Source: Candidatus Sphingomonas colombiensis
GTDB taxonomy: Bacteria > Pseudomonadota > Alphaproteobacteria > Sphingomonadales > Sphingomonadaceae
Assembly (NCBI GenBank): GCA_029202845.1
Contig: CP119315.1
Location: 1,309,501 to 1,373,500, forward strand
Direction of reading: 5' to 3'
Length of the DNA stretch: 64,000 bases
Every line of letters begins with the position of its first letter. Position 1 is the stretch's first letter. The notes under the pieces were generated by a model, which worked only from the letters and a program-made list of their open reading frames with translations, searched no databases and was not told the DNA's origin. The position numbers and the translations under genes are program-made. This document shows positions 1-7,607 of this stretch, piece after piece.

Positions 1-1112
1 TCGCGGATCACATGGCACACATGATCGACTTGCTCATCGGTCATCGCCGATCCGGACGGCAGGCACAGGCCCGTCGCAAAGGCAGTCTCCGCCACATTGC
101 TGCCTATGAAGCGGCATTCTCCAAACAGGGGCTGCATATGCATCGGCTTCCACAACGGGCGACTTTCGATCCGTGCGCGCTCCAACGCCAGACGCACGTC
201 CTCGCGGTCAACGCCGGCTGCGTCAGGATCGATACGGATGGTTGTCAGCCAGCGGTTGGCACGCATCACCTCATCCTCACTAGTCATGCGGAAACCCGAC
301 AACGTCTCCAACCCAACCCGATAACGTTCTGCTATTTGCCGTCGCGCAGCGACCCGGTCCGCCAGCACCTCCAATTGTCCGACCCCTACCGCCGCGCACA
401 GATTGCTTAGACGGTAGTTATAGCCATAGGTCGTGTGCTCATAATGTGGCGCGGGCTCTCGCGCCTGGGTGGAAAGATAACGCGCACGCGCGATCATCTC
501 GCCATCGTCACTGGCCAGCGCGCCTCCGCCGGACGTGGTGATGATCTTGTTGCCATTGAAGGAGAAGACCGCGAAATGCGCGCCCTTGCCGGCGTGGACC
601 GCGCCATACGTGCCGCCGATCGATTCCGCCGCATCGCTCACCCACAGGAAGCCATATTCATCCGCCGCCGCGCGCATCGCGACCGGATCGACGACGTGAC
701 CGTAAAGATCGGTCGTCACCACCACCTTTGGCCGTTCCGCTGCCGGCACCCCGCGCAAAGCTTCGTTAAGCAGATCGAGATCGACCAGCATGTCACGCTC
801 ACGGCTGTCGAGGAACGTCGGCCGCGCTCCTTGATACAACGCGGGGGCGACCCCGCCGATGAACGTCATCGACGGCAACCACACATGATCGCCCGGCCCG
901 ACCCCGGCGAGACGAAACGCCAGATGCAGCGCGGCGGTGCCGCTCGATAAGGCCGCCACATGGCTGATGCCGGTGAGTTCGGCGAGACCGGCCTCGAACG
1001 CATCAACCATCGGCCCGGTCGGCGCTATCCAGTTGCTGTCGAAGGCGGCCTTGATCTTGCCGAACTCTTCTCCCCCCATATGCGGCGGCGAGAGCAGGAT
1101 ATCAAAATTCAT
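1..1112 (-). CDS. DegT/DnrJ/EryC1/StrS-family sugar aminotransferase (C-terminus outside window)
   Basis: This is a PLP-dependent aminotransferase of the DegT/DnrJ/EryC1/StrS family, which aminates keto-sugar nucleotides used in lipopolysaccharide, capsule or exopolysaccharide. From the ATG at 1112 there are 370 codons and no stop before the window edge, so most of a usual 370-400 residue protein is present. Visible signatures are an N-terminal PPHMGGEE segment, the PLP phosphate loop around SSGTAALHLA, the DAAESIGG aspartate that contacts the pyridine nitrogen, and NGNKIITTSGGG with Lys189 as the Schiff-base lysine. The start agrees with EpsN/PglE-like proteins. The sugar substrate cannot be told from the sequence, and no glycosyltransferase is visible nearby. 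It lies on the island side of the tRNA-Gly fragment at 2528, so horizontal origin is possible. Confidence 0.88.
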   Translation of the reverse strand, partial: MNFDILLSPPHMGGEEFGKIKAAFDSNWIAPTGPMVDAFEAGLAELTGISHVAALSSGTAALHLAFRLAGVGPGDHVWLPSMTFIGGVAPALYQGARPTFLDSRERDMLVDLDLLNEALRGVPAAERPKVVVTTDLYGHVVDPVAMRAAADEYGFLWVSDAAESIGGTYGAVHAGKGAHFAVFSFNGNKIITTSGGGALASDDGEMIARARYLSTQAREPAPHYEHTTYGYNYRLSNLCAAVGVGQLEVLADRVAARRQIAERYRVGLETLSGFRMTSEDEVMRANRWLTTIRIDPDAAGVDREDVRLALERARIESRPLWKPMHMQPLFGECRFIGSNVAETAFATGLCLPSGSAMTDEQVDHVCHVIR

Positions 1113-1233
1113 TTGGAAAAACACCGTTGCTGACCTTCCGGCCCGCAAGCCGTCAATTCGTGACTAGGGAGCAAATTCGATCAGGACAATGGTGTCGTTC
1201 AATCCCCCCCCGACCGAGCTTCTCATCCCCTGC

Positions 1234-2376
1234 TCATTTTTCTCCACAGGAGTTCAGGATCGGTGTCATCGCTTTCACATGCGCGTCGATACGCTCGAGC
1301 ACCATCGCATGGACGACAGCGCGTTCCGGCAGATGCCACCAATGCTCGTTTACGCGGGCCACCGTCTCCACCACGGCTTGAAGAACCGCCGGCTCGGGCA
1401 GCCTTGCTCGGTTCGCGAAGGATTTCCATCGAGGCGCCGACAGTGCCTTGAACGACCGTTCGCCACCAAGCGACAGCGCCATCGTGCCTGTGGGAATGTA
1501 AGGGATGGTCGATAACATGTCGTAGATCGGCGCGAGCCCGGGCGTGCTGCCTTCATCACGATAGATCAGCGACCAGTTTTTCAGGTGCATGTCGCCATTG
1601 CCGGTCACCAACGCCAGCGCGAGCCGGCGCACAAATTCGAGCGCGGCGGCAGGGGACACGGCCGCGTTCATGGCCGCGGCCACATCGTGATAGGCCGCCC
1701 CCTCATATTTACGGGAGGGATAGACGCCAAACACCTGGGCGAAGTCCTCGATGTGGATTCTCTCACCCTGTGGGCCACGGTCAAAACGCCTGATGAGAAG
1801 AACCTTGCCGTCTGACAGCGTATCGAAGTCTTCCGGAATCCCCTCAAAATGGGACTTCTCGACCAGCTCGCGCTCGGGCACATCCATGCCGATCGCTGCC
1901 GCCAGGGCGAGATTGGCAAATTCGTTTTCGGACACGCCGGGAAATGCCGTCGAGGGGAACTTCGCGATATATTGCCCCTGGCTGTCATCGAGCGGAAGGA
2001 TCAGGCCGTCACCCTTGCCGGTGTTCTTCATCACCGACAACTTCATCTGCACGCCCGCGAGCGAAAAACGAGCCTTCGGCTTTCCTTTTGCCCTGTCCTG
2101 AGGCGCTGCTTTCGTGCCGTCGCTCGGCAGGGCCCGGACGGCGCCCGGCAGATCTGCGCCGAGCGCCGCCAATAGATCGAAATCATTGCCCGGACGGACG
2201 GCGCCTGCATGATGCTTTTCCATCGCCTCGCGCAGCTTGTCCTCTGGCAGCAGGTTCGCGAAGAAGGCCGGCAGATCGCGGTCCCAGACGCAATAGCGAT
2301 TCTTTCGCGCCTGCGCCGCCAGAACGCCGCGATTGATGAGAAGGATTGCGACTCGCTGTACCAAGACATCGACCAT
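1234..2376 (-). CDS. HipA-family toxin kinase, N-terminally shortened, no HipB partner
   Basis: The 380-residue product matches the HipA family, serine/threonine kinases that act as type II toxins by phosphorylating a translation factor or synthetase. Kinase features are the SLAGVQMKLS loop (about 105-114), IAKFP with the ATP-binding lysine near 139, the catalytic loop GDMHLKN (Asp262, Asn267) and the metal-binding Asp286 in YDMLS. The LPAFFANLLPE block that normally sits near residue 70-80 appears at 35-45, so about 40 residues of the usual N-terminal subdomain are missing. The sequence upstream offers no obvious continuation in another frame. HipA is usually preceded by a small helix-turn-helix antitoxin HipB; none is found in 2377-2693 or downstream. 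It may be a toxin remnant or a variant controlled from elsewhere. It sits just inside the putative island end. Confidence 0.82.
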   Translation of the reverse strand: MVDVLVQRVAILLINRGVLAAQARKNRYCVWDRDLPAFFANLLPEDKLREAMEKHHAGAVRPGNDFDLLAALGADLPGAVRALPSDGTKAAPQDRAKGKPKARFSLAGVQMKLSVMKNTGKGDGLILPLDDSQGQYIAKFPSTAFPGVSENEFANLALAAAIGMDVPERELVEKSHFEGIPEDFDTLSDGKVLLIRRFDRGPQGERIHIEDFAQVFGVYPSRKYEGAAYHDVAAAMNAAVSPAAALEFVRRLALALVTGNGDMHLKNWSLIYRDEGSTPGLAPIYDMLSTIPYIPTGTMALSLGGERSFKALSAPRWKSFANRARLPEPAVLQAVVETVARVNEHWWHLPERAVVHAMVLERIDAHVKAMTPILNSCGEK

Positions 2377-2527
2377 TTTTCTGCGATTTTACGGTCAACA
2401 CATGGTCAACACCGAGCCCGGAAAAAACGCGGGTATAACGCTGCTATTGTTTTCGGCAGCTTTCAATTATACCTTTGAATTGTAGCAATAACGCGCAGCG
2501 CCGAATACATACGGAATAGCTACAATG
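2377..2527. other. AT-rich island-end spacer with inverted repeats
   Basis: This stretch holds no convincing gene and is clearly AT-richer than its surroundings. A perfect 8-bp inverted repeat, ATTGTAGC at 2479-2486 and GCTACAAT at 2519-2526, directly abuts the tRNA-Gly fragment. A shorter repeat, CAATT at 2464-2468 and AATTG at 2478-2482, lies beside it. Such repeats next to a tRNA attachment core are typical of integrase or excisionase arm sites, and they could also be the operator of the hipA gene. Both roles are inferred. Confidence 0.4.
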
Positions 2528-2576
2528 AACCTTGCCAAGGTTGGGGTCGAGGGTTCGAATCCCTTCGCCCGCTCCA
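2528..2576 (+). pseudogene. 3' fragment of tRNA-Gly(GCC), putative attachment site
   Basis: The segment contains the anticodon loop TTGCCAA with its 3' stem, a variable region, a complete T arm with TTCGAAT loop, the 3' acceptor strand CGCCCGC, discriminator T and an encoded CCA at 2574-2576. It matches the 3' half of a bacterial tRNA-Gly(GCC). The D arm and 5' acceptor strand GCGGGCG are not found upstream; unrelated AT-rich DNA is there instead. This is what remains on the far side when a tRNA-targeting integrase inserts an island and carries a copy of the tRNA 3' end. An intact copy is expected to the left of the window. Confidence 0.82.
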
Positions 2577-2693
2577 GTCTTTCCGTCGATCGACACCGCC
2601 GCAAGGCGGGAAAAACTGCTGCCACCGGCGCAATCGCGCGATATCCACCCTTTGAAGTTGGAGCATCCCGACGCGCGATGCTAGCGCTGCGCC
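2577..2693. other. Spacer between tRNA-Gly fragment and FGE gene
   Basis: This is a 117-bp non-coding gap whose GC content returns to the level of the core genome. It probably holds the promoter of the following gene, but no consensus promoter elements or terminator could be assigned. Confidence 0.3.
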
Positions 2694-3653
2694 GTGGAAC
2701 TGGCTGCGACAACGAATCACGCCAACATGCGCTGGCTGGAAGGCGGCGAGTTCGCCATGGGCTCCGCGCGATTCTATCCCGAGGAAACGCCGGCGCGCGC
2801 GGTGCGGATCGATCCCTTCTGGATCGACGAGACCCCGGTCACCAATGCGCAATTCGCGCGCTTCGTGGCGGAAACCGGCCATGTCACCCTGGTCGAGCTG
2901 CCACCCGATCCGCGCGACTATCCCGGGCTGGACCCGGCGATGGCGCGCGCGGGGTCATTGGTGTTCGAGCGCACCACGGCGCCGGTCGATCTTGGCGATC
3001 CGGGCGCGTGGTGGCATTTCCGCTTCGGCGCGAACTGGCGACAGCCGCTCGGGCCGGACAGTTCGATCGACGGTCTGGAGGATCACCCCGTCGTCCACGT
3101 CGCTTATGCCGATGCCCTCGCTTATGCGGACTGGGCGGGGAAGGCGCTGCCGTCCGAGGCAGAATGGGAATATGCCGCGCGCGGCGGCCTAGACGGCGCA
3201 GACTATGCGTGGGGCGACGAACTGGCGCCGGGCGGGGCAATGATGGCGAATTACTGGCAGGGGCTGTTCCCCTTCGCCAACCAGTTGCTCGACGGCTATG
3301 AACGCACCTCGCCGGTCCGCGCTTTTCCCGCCAACGGCCATGGCGTGTGGGACATGATCGGCAATGTCTGGGAATGGACCGCCGACTGGTACGCAACCGC
3401 CGAGGCCAAAGGAAAACAGCGCGGGAAGCCTGGCTGTTGCGACCTGCCGCGCAATCCACGCGGCGCGCGCGAACGCGAAAGCTATGACCCGTCCTCACCA
3501 GCGAGCAAAATCGGGCGCAAGGTATTGAAAGGCGGATCGCATTTGTGCGCGGCCAATTATTGCCAGCGCTATCGCCCGGCGGCGCGCCATCCGCAGCAGA
3601 TCGACTCCGCCACCGGCCATATCGGCTTTCGCTGCGTTTCTCGCGCGGCCTGA
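2694..3653 (+). CDS. Formylglycine-generating enzyme (SUMF1/FGE-sulfatase family)
   Basis: The 319-residue product has the FGE-sulfatase (SUMF1) fold. Authentic members oxidise a cysteine in a CxPxR motif of sulfatases to C-alpha-formylglycine. The family core is visible from about residue 12 (MRWLEGGEFAMGS), through WIDETPVTNAQF and LPSEAEWEYAARGG, to GNVWEWT. Near the C-terminus Cys285 and Cys290 lie in SHLCAANYCQRY with the same spacing as the two copper-binding catalytic cysteines of characterised FGEs, so this is likely a true FGE rather than one of the many paralogues lacking them. The GTG at 2694 is taken as start; ATG at 2727 is an alternative that keeps the whole domain. No sulfatase target is in the window. 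It is the first gene on the core side of the island boundary. Confidence 0.88.
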   Translation: MELAATTNHANMRWLEGGEFAMGSARFYPEETPARAVRIDPFWIDETPVTNAQFARFVAETGHVTLVELPPDPRDYPGLDPAMARAGSLVFERTTAPVDLGDPGAWWHFRFGANWRQPLGPDSSIDGLEDHPVVHVAYADALAYADWAGKALPSEAEWEYAARGGLDGADYAWGDELAPGGAMMANYWQGLFPFANQLLDGYERTSPVRAFPANGHGVWDMIGNVWEWTADWYATAEAKGKQRGKPGCCDLPRNPRGARERESYDPSSPASKIGRKVLKGGSHLCAANYCQRYRPAARHPQQIDSATGHIGFRCVSRAA

Positions 3654-3662
3654 CGCCGGCGC

Positions 3663-4928
3663 TCAGCCGCCTCGCGCGATATCCTCCACCGCTTCGGCGA
3701 TACCGGCATAGAGCCGATCGAGATCGGCGTCGTCGATGCAATAAGGCGGCATGACATAGACGGTATTGCCGAGCGGGCGGAGCAGCAGATCGCGCTCGCG
3801 GAAAGCGGCCAGCAGACGCGGGCCGAGATGCGAAAGATATCCGGTGCCCCCCGCATCCATCACGTCGATCGCGGTAACCGTGCCGATCGCGCGCGGATTG
3901 GCCACGCCGTCGCGCCCGGCGAGCGACGCCAGCCGCGCCGCCTGTCGCGCGGAGAGATCGGCGATTCGCGCCGTCATCGGCTCCTCGCGCCAGATCGCGA
4001 GATTGGCGTTCGCCGCCGCGCAGGCGATCGGATTCGCGGTGTAGCTCGACGAGTGAAAAAACATCTTCGCGCGATCATCGGAAAGATGCGCGTCGAAGAT
4101 CGCCTCGGTTGCCATTGTCACCGCCAGCGGAATCGCGCCGCCGGTCAGCCCCTTGGACAGGCAAAGGATATCCGGCACGACATCCGCCTGCTCGCACGCG
4201 AGCAGGGTGCCGGTGCGGCCCCAGCCGGTCATCACTTCATCGGCGATGAACAGCACGTCATATCGCGCACAGATCGCGCGCATCTCGGCGAGCACCCGTG
4301 GCGGATAGATCAGCATCCCACCCGCGCCGAGCAGCAGCGGCTCCACGATCAGCGCGGCGGGCGCTTCGCGACACGCCGCCTCCAGCGCGTCGAGCGTCGC
4401 CTGCTCCGCGCCCGGCGCGGGAAAGGGCAGCGTATCCACATCGAACAGCAGCGGCGAATAAGCCGCGTTATACACTCCGCGCTCGCCGACCGACATCGTG
4501 CCGATCGTGTCGCCGTGATAACTGTGCTGCATCACGAGGATGCGATGCCGCGGCTCGCCGCGATTGGCCCAGAAGCCCAGCGCCATCTTCAGCGCGACCT
4601 CGACGCTGGTCGATCCCGAATCGGAATAGAAGACGCGGGTCAGTTCGCGCGGCATGATCGCGGTCAGCCCGCGTGCCAGTGCCTCCGCCGGCTCATGCGT
4701 CCAGCCGGCGAAGATGATCTGGTCGAGCTTTGCCGTCTGTGCCGCGATCGCCGCCATGATGCGCGGATGGCAATGGCCGTGCGTCGTCACCCACCAGGAT
4801 GAGATACCATCGATAACCCGCCGCCCGTCGGCGGTGTAGAGTGCCGCGCCTTCGGCATGGGTGACGAGCGGAATCGGCTCGCCCAGCCCGTGCTGGGTGA
4901 ATGGGTGCCAGATCGGGGAGCCGCTCAT
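3663..4928 (-). CDS. bioA: Adenosylmethionine--8-amino-7-oxononanoate aminotransferase
   Basis: BioA transfers the amino group of S-adenosylmethionine to 8-amino-7-oxononanoate, giving 7,8-diaminopelargonate in the biotin pathway. The 421-residue length is typical. Visible class-III aminotransferase features are ISSWWVTTHGH at 42-52 (substrate pocket), SGSTSVEVALKMAL at 104-117 (PLP phosphate loop), Asp230-Glu231 in FIADEVMTGWGRTG, and the Schiff-base Lys259 in LSKGLTGG. HSSSYTANP further on is also characteristic. The ATG at 4928 overlaps the bioD stop by four bases (ATGA), so translation is probably coupled. It is the last gene of the bioF-bioD-bioA operon and converges on the FGE gene with a 9-bp gap. 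Confidence 0.97.
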   Translation of the reverse strand: MSGSPIWHPFTQHGLGEPIPLVTHAEGAALYTADGRRVIDGISSWWVTTHGHCHPRIMAAIAAQTAKLDQIIFAGWTHEPAEALARGLTAIMPRELTRVFYSDSGSTSVEVALKMALGFWANRGEPRHRILVMQHSYHGDTIGTMSVGERGVYNAAYSPLLFDVDTLPFPAPGAEQATLDALEAACREAPAALIVEPLLLGAGGMLIYPPRVLAEMRAICARYDVLFIADEVMTGWGRTGTLLACEQADVVPDILCLSKGLTGGAIPLAVTMATEAIFDAHLSDDRAKMFFHSSSYTANPIACAAANANLAIWREEPMTARIADLSARQAARLASLAGRDGVANPRAIGTVTAIDVMDAGGTGYLSHLGPRLLAAFRERDLLLRPLGNTVYVMPPYCIDDADLDRLYAGIAEAVEDIARGG

Positions 4929-5554
4929 CGGAAATCCTCCACGTCGAAATTGTCCGCGAAGGCGCGCGCCAGCGTTTGCCGATCGAGCGGATCGAGCAAC
5001 GGCAAGCGGCCGAGCCGCTTCACGCCGCCGATCCGCGCGATCGTCGCTTCGCTATCCGGTTGCGAAGCGCCGACGAAGGCGATGCCGAGGATCGGAACGC
5101 CGCGATGGCGCAGCGCCTCGATCGATAACAGGCTGTGGCTGATCGTGCCCAGCGCGGTGCGCGCAACCAGCACCACCGGGCAGCCCCAGCGCGCGAACAG
5201 GTCGGCGAACACAAGATCGAGCGACAGCGGCACCATGACGCCACCGGCGCCCTCGATCACCAAAAGCCCATCCACCTCAGGCAGCGCGAGCCGCGCCGGA
5301 TCGATCGTCACGCCCTCGATCTCCGCCGCGCGATGCGGCGAACAGGGCGTGATCAGGCGATAGGCTTCGGGCAGGATATGCGCCGCCGGCACGCCGGATA
5401 ACGCCGCGACGCGCTCCGCATCGGTGCCCGGATCGACCCCGGCCTGCACCGGCTTCCAGAAATGCGCGCCCAGCGCCCCGACCAAAGCGGCGGTGAAGAC
5501 TGTCTTGCCGACATCCGTGTCGGTGCCGGTGACGACGATCCGTGAGCCATTCAT
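4925..5554 (-). CDS. bioD: Dethiobiotin synthetase
   Basis: BioD is the ATP-dependent carboxylase that closes the ureido ring of dethiobiotin from 7,8-diaminopelargonate and CO2. The 209-residue product has the P-loop GTDTDVGKT at 10-18, the KPVQAG segment and the VEGAGG-type motif (VIEGAGGVMVP) of the family. Start and stop overlap bioF and bioA by four bases each. The organisation implies one transcript from upstream of bioF. Confidence 0.97.
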   Translation of the reverse strand: MNGSRIVVTGTDTDVGKTVFTAALVGALGAHFWKPVQAGVDPGTDAERVAALSGVPAAHILPEAYRLITPCSPHRAAEIEGVTIDPARLALPEVDGLLVIEGAGGVMVPLSLDLVFADLFARWGCPVVLVARTALGTISHSLLSIEALRHRGVPILGIAFVGASQPDSEATIARIGGVKRLGRLPLLDPLDRQTLARAFADNFDVEDFR

Positions 5555-6675
5555 CCCCGCAACCTTTCGATCGTATCGGCGAGCGCGGCGATATCCGCCT
5601 CATCCACGTTGAGCGTGATAGAGATGCGCAGCCGCCCCGTGCCCGGCGGCACGGTGGGCGGCCGGATACCGCGCACATCGAAACCGGCGGCCTGCACTGC
5701 CGCTGCGAGCGCCATCGTCGGCGCGTCCTCGCCAATCACCAGCGGCAGGATCTGCGAACCCGCCGGCGAGATGCCGCATGGCGCGAGTGCGCGTTCGGCG
5801 AATGCGACGAGCGCCATCAGCCGCGCGCGTCGCTCCGGCTCGTCGGCAAGGATGCGCAGGCTCTCCCGCACCGCGCTCGCCATCAGCGGCGATGGCGCGG
5901 TCGAGAAGATGAAACCGCGCCCGCGATTGACCAGGAAATCGCGCACGATGCGGGGGCCGCACACCAACGCGCCCTCGCATCCCATCGCCTTGCCACAGGT
6001 ACGCAAAGTGACAACATTTTCGCGCCCCTCCAGCGCGGCGGCGAATCCGCGCCCGGAATCGCCAAACACCCCGGTCGCATGCGCCTCATCGATCAGCAAT
6101 ATCGCCTCGTGCCGATCCGCGACCGCGAGCAGCGCGTTGAGCGGGGCGGCGTCGCCATCCATGCTGTAGAGGCTCTCCACCGCGATCCACGGCCGCCCCG
6201 TACCGCCCTCGCGGCGCCATTGCGTGATCGCGTCATCGAACGCATCCGCATCGTTATGCACCGCGCCGACGCAGGTCGCCCGGCTGAGCCGCATCCCCTC
6301 ATGCGCGCTGGCGTGAATTAGCGCGTCATACACCACCAGATCGCCACGCTGCGGCAAGGTCGAAAGCAGCGCGGCATTGGCGGTATAGCCGCTGGAGAAG
6401 AACAGCGCCGATTCGCTCCCGAAGAACGCCGCCGCTTCCGCCTCCAGCGCCTCATGCTCGGCATCGTTGCCGCGCAACAGCCGCGATCCGCCGGAGCCGA
6501 CCGGCACATCACGCGCGAGCGCCGCCGCGACCGCCGCTCGCAGCCGGGGCGAATTGGCCAGCCCGAGATAGTCGTTGGAGGAAAAATCGAGGCCGGCGCG
6601 CGATTGCAGGTGACGCAGGCGCGCCCGCGCGGCGAGATCATTCAGATCGCGGCTCTGGGCAGTCAGCAGGCTCAT
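5551..6675 (-). CDS. bioF: 8-amino-7-oxononanoate synthase
   Basis: BioF condenses pimeloyl-ACP (or -CoA) with alanine to form 8-amino-7-oxononanoate, the first ring-building step of biotin synthesis. The 374-residue form starting at the ATG at 6675 fits the alpha-oxoamine synthase family; an in-frame upstream start at 6735 would add 20 residues that resemble nothing in the family, so it is rejected. Motifs are DFSSNDYLGLA at 30-40, SGGSRLLRGN at 61-70, IDEAHATG at 195-202 and the Schiff-base Lys229 in TCGKAMG. It heads the bio operon and ends with an ATGA overlap into bioD. An inverted repeat sits just upstream of its start. Confidence 0.96.
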   Translation of the reverse strand: MSLLTAQSRDLNDLAARARLRHLQSRAGLDFSSNDYLGLANSPRLRAAVAAALARDVPVGSGGSRLLRGNDAEHEALEAEAAAFFGSESALFFSSGYTANAALLSTLPQRGDLVVYDALIHASAHEGMRLSRATCVGAVHNDADAFDDAITQWRREGGTGRPWIAVESLYSMDGDAAPLNALLAVADRHEAILLIDEAHATGVFGDSGRGFAAALEGRENVVTLRTCGKAMGCEGALVCGPRIVRDFLVNRGRGFIFSTAPSPLMASAVRESLRILADEPERRARLMALVAFAERALAPCGISPAGSQILPLVIGEDAPTMALAAAVQAAGFDVRGIRPPTVPPGTGRLRISITLNVDEADIAALADTIERLRG

Positions 6676-6681
6676 GCGCGC

Positions 6682-6698
6682 CGCTATAACGAATAGCG
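6682..6698. promoter_or_regulatory. Inverted repeat upstream of bioF start
   Basis: CGCTAT and ATAGCG form a perfect 6-bp inverted repeat with a 5-bp spacer, ending seven bases from the bioF start codon at 6675. It could be an operator or a 5'-UTR hairpin. It does not resemble the published BioR palindrome (TTAT-N2-ATAA type). No repressor gene is nearby. Confidence 0.3.
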
Positions 6699-6816
6699 CG
6701 GGCGGCGCGAGAGGATGCGCCACAGTGATCGCCATTCAGGAAATGGTGGACCGGCGCGCAACGGAAACGCGGATAGCGGCCAATCGCAGCTCCCTCGAAT
6801 TGAAAGGCGATCCCTC

Positions 6817-6951
6817 CTAGCGGCGGCGGCGTTTGTTGCGGCCCCAGATTCGGGCGTGCTCGCGCTGGCGGTAGCGGGCGTAGATCACGCCCCCGGCGAT
6901 CACCGCGAGCACCAATAGAACAAGCAGAATATAGCCAACATCCTGACGCAT
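6817..6951 (-). CDS. Small single-pass membrane protein
   Basis: A 44-residue product begins with MRQDVGY, continues with one strongly hydrophobic helix (about residues 8-24, rich in Leu, Val and Ile) and ends in a basic tail (RYRQREHARIW, then RNKRRRR). This is the usual layout of a small inner-membrane protein with its basic end in the cytoplasm. A longer in-frame start at 7026 exists, but its extra residues are not membrane-like and crowd the ogt stop. No function is recognised. It may be co-transcribed with the upstream ogt gene. Confidence 0.5.
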   Translation of the reverse strand: MRQDVGYILLVLLVLAVIAGGVIYARYRQREHARIWGRNKRRRR

Positions 6952-7044
6952 CGCGGAAACTCGTTTCGAAACGGGATTTCGGTGCTCAACGCACCGGGCG
7001 GCCAGCGGGTCCATCGCGCGGACCATGGCCTCATCAAGCCGAAC

Positions 7045-7530
7045 CTATTGCCGTTCGAGCGCGAGCAGCGCCTCCTTTGCTGGCAGCCCACCGGCGAACC
7101 CGGTCAGCGCACCGCTCGCTCCGATGACGCGATGGCACGGCGCGACGATCGAGATCGGATTGCGACCGTTCGCGGCCCCCACCGCGCGCGCCGCGCCGGG
7201 GCGGCCGAGCGCATGCGCGATCGCGCCATAGCTCGATGTCGCTCCGAACGGGATCGCGAGCAGCTCGGCCCACACCGCACGCTGAAACTCGGTGCCGCGA
7301 AAGCGCAGCGGAAGATCGAACGCGCGACGGCGGCCAGCGAAATATTCGCCCAATTGTCGTTCCGCCGCCAGCAGCACCGGATGCGCTGGCGCCGTCACCA
7401 TCGGGGGCAGCGGAACGCGGGCGGGATCGTCATTCTCCCACAGGATCGCAACGAGCGAGTCTTCGTCCGCAACCAGGGTGAGCGCGCCGACCGGGGACGC
7501 GATGATCTTCGATGGCAAAGGCTGGGTCAT
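7045..7530 (-). CDS. ogt: Methylated-DNA--protein-cysteine methyltransferase
   Basis: The 161-residue protein is an O6-alkylguanine-DNA alkyltransferase, a suicide enzyme that moves alkyl groups from O6-guanine to its own cysteine. The active-site motif is PCHRVIG with Cys132. The DNA-binding region FQRAVWAELLAIPFGATSSYGAIA (82-105) and GRNPISIV just before the cysteine are family-typical. It lacks an Ada-type regulatory domain, so it is the constitutive Ogt class. The ATG at 7530 gives the expected N-terminal ribonuclease-H-like subdomain. Confidence 0.95.
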   Translation of the reverse strand: MTQPLPSKIIASPVGALTLVADEDSLVAILWENDDPARVPLPPMVTAPAHPVLLAAERQLGEYFAGRRRAFDLPLRFRGTEFQRAVWAELLAIPFGATSSYGAIAHALGRPGAARAVGAANGRNPISIVAPCHRVIGASGALTGFAGGLPAKEALLALERQ

Positions 7531-7607
7531 GATCGATCTCCTTGGCCCTTCCCTGCCCGATTCGCGCGGCGCCGCACTTCCCGTCGCTTGCGATCAATGC
7601 CGGTCGC

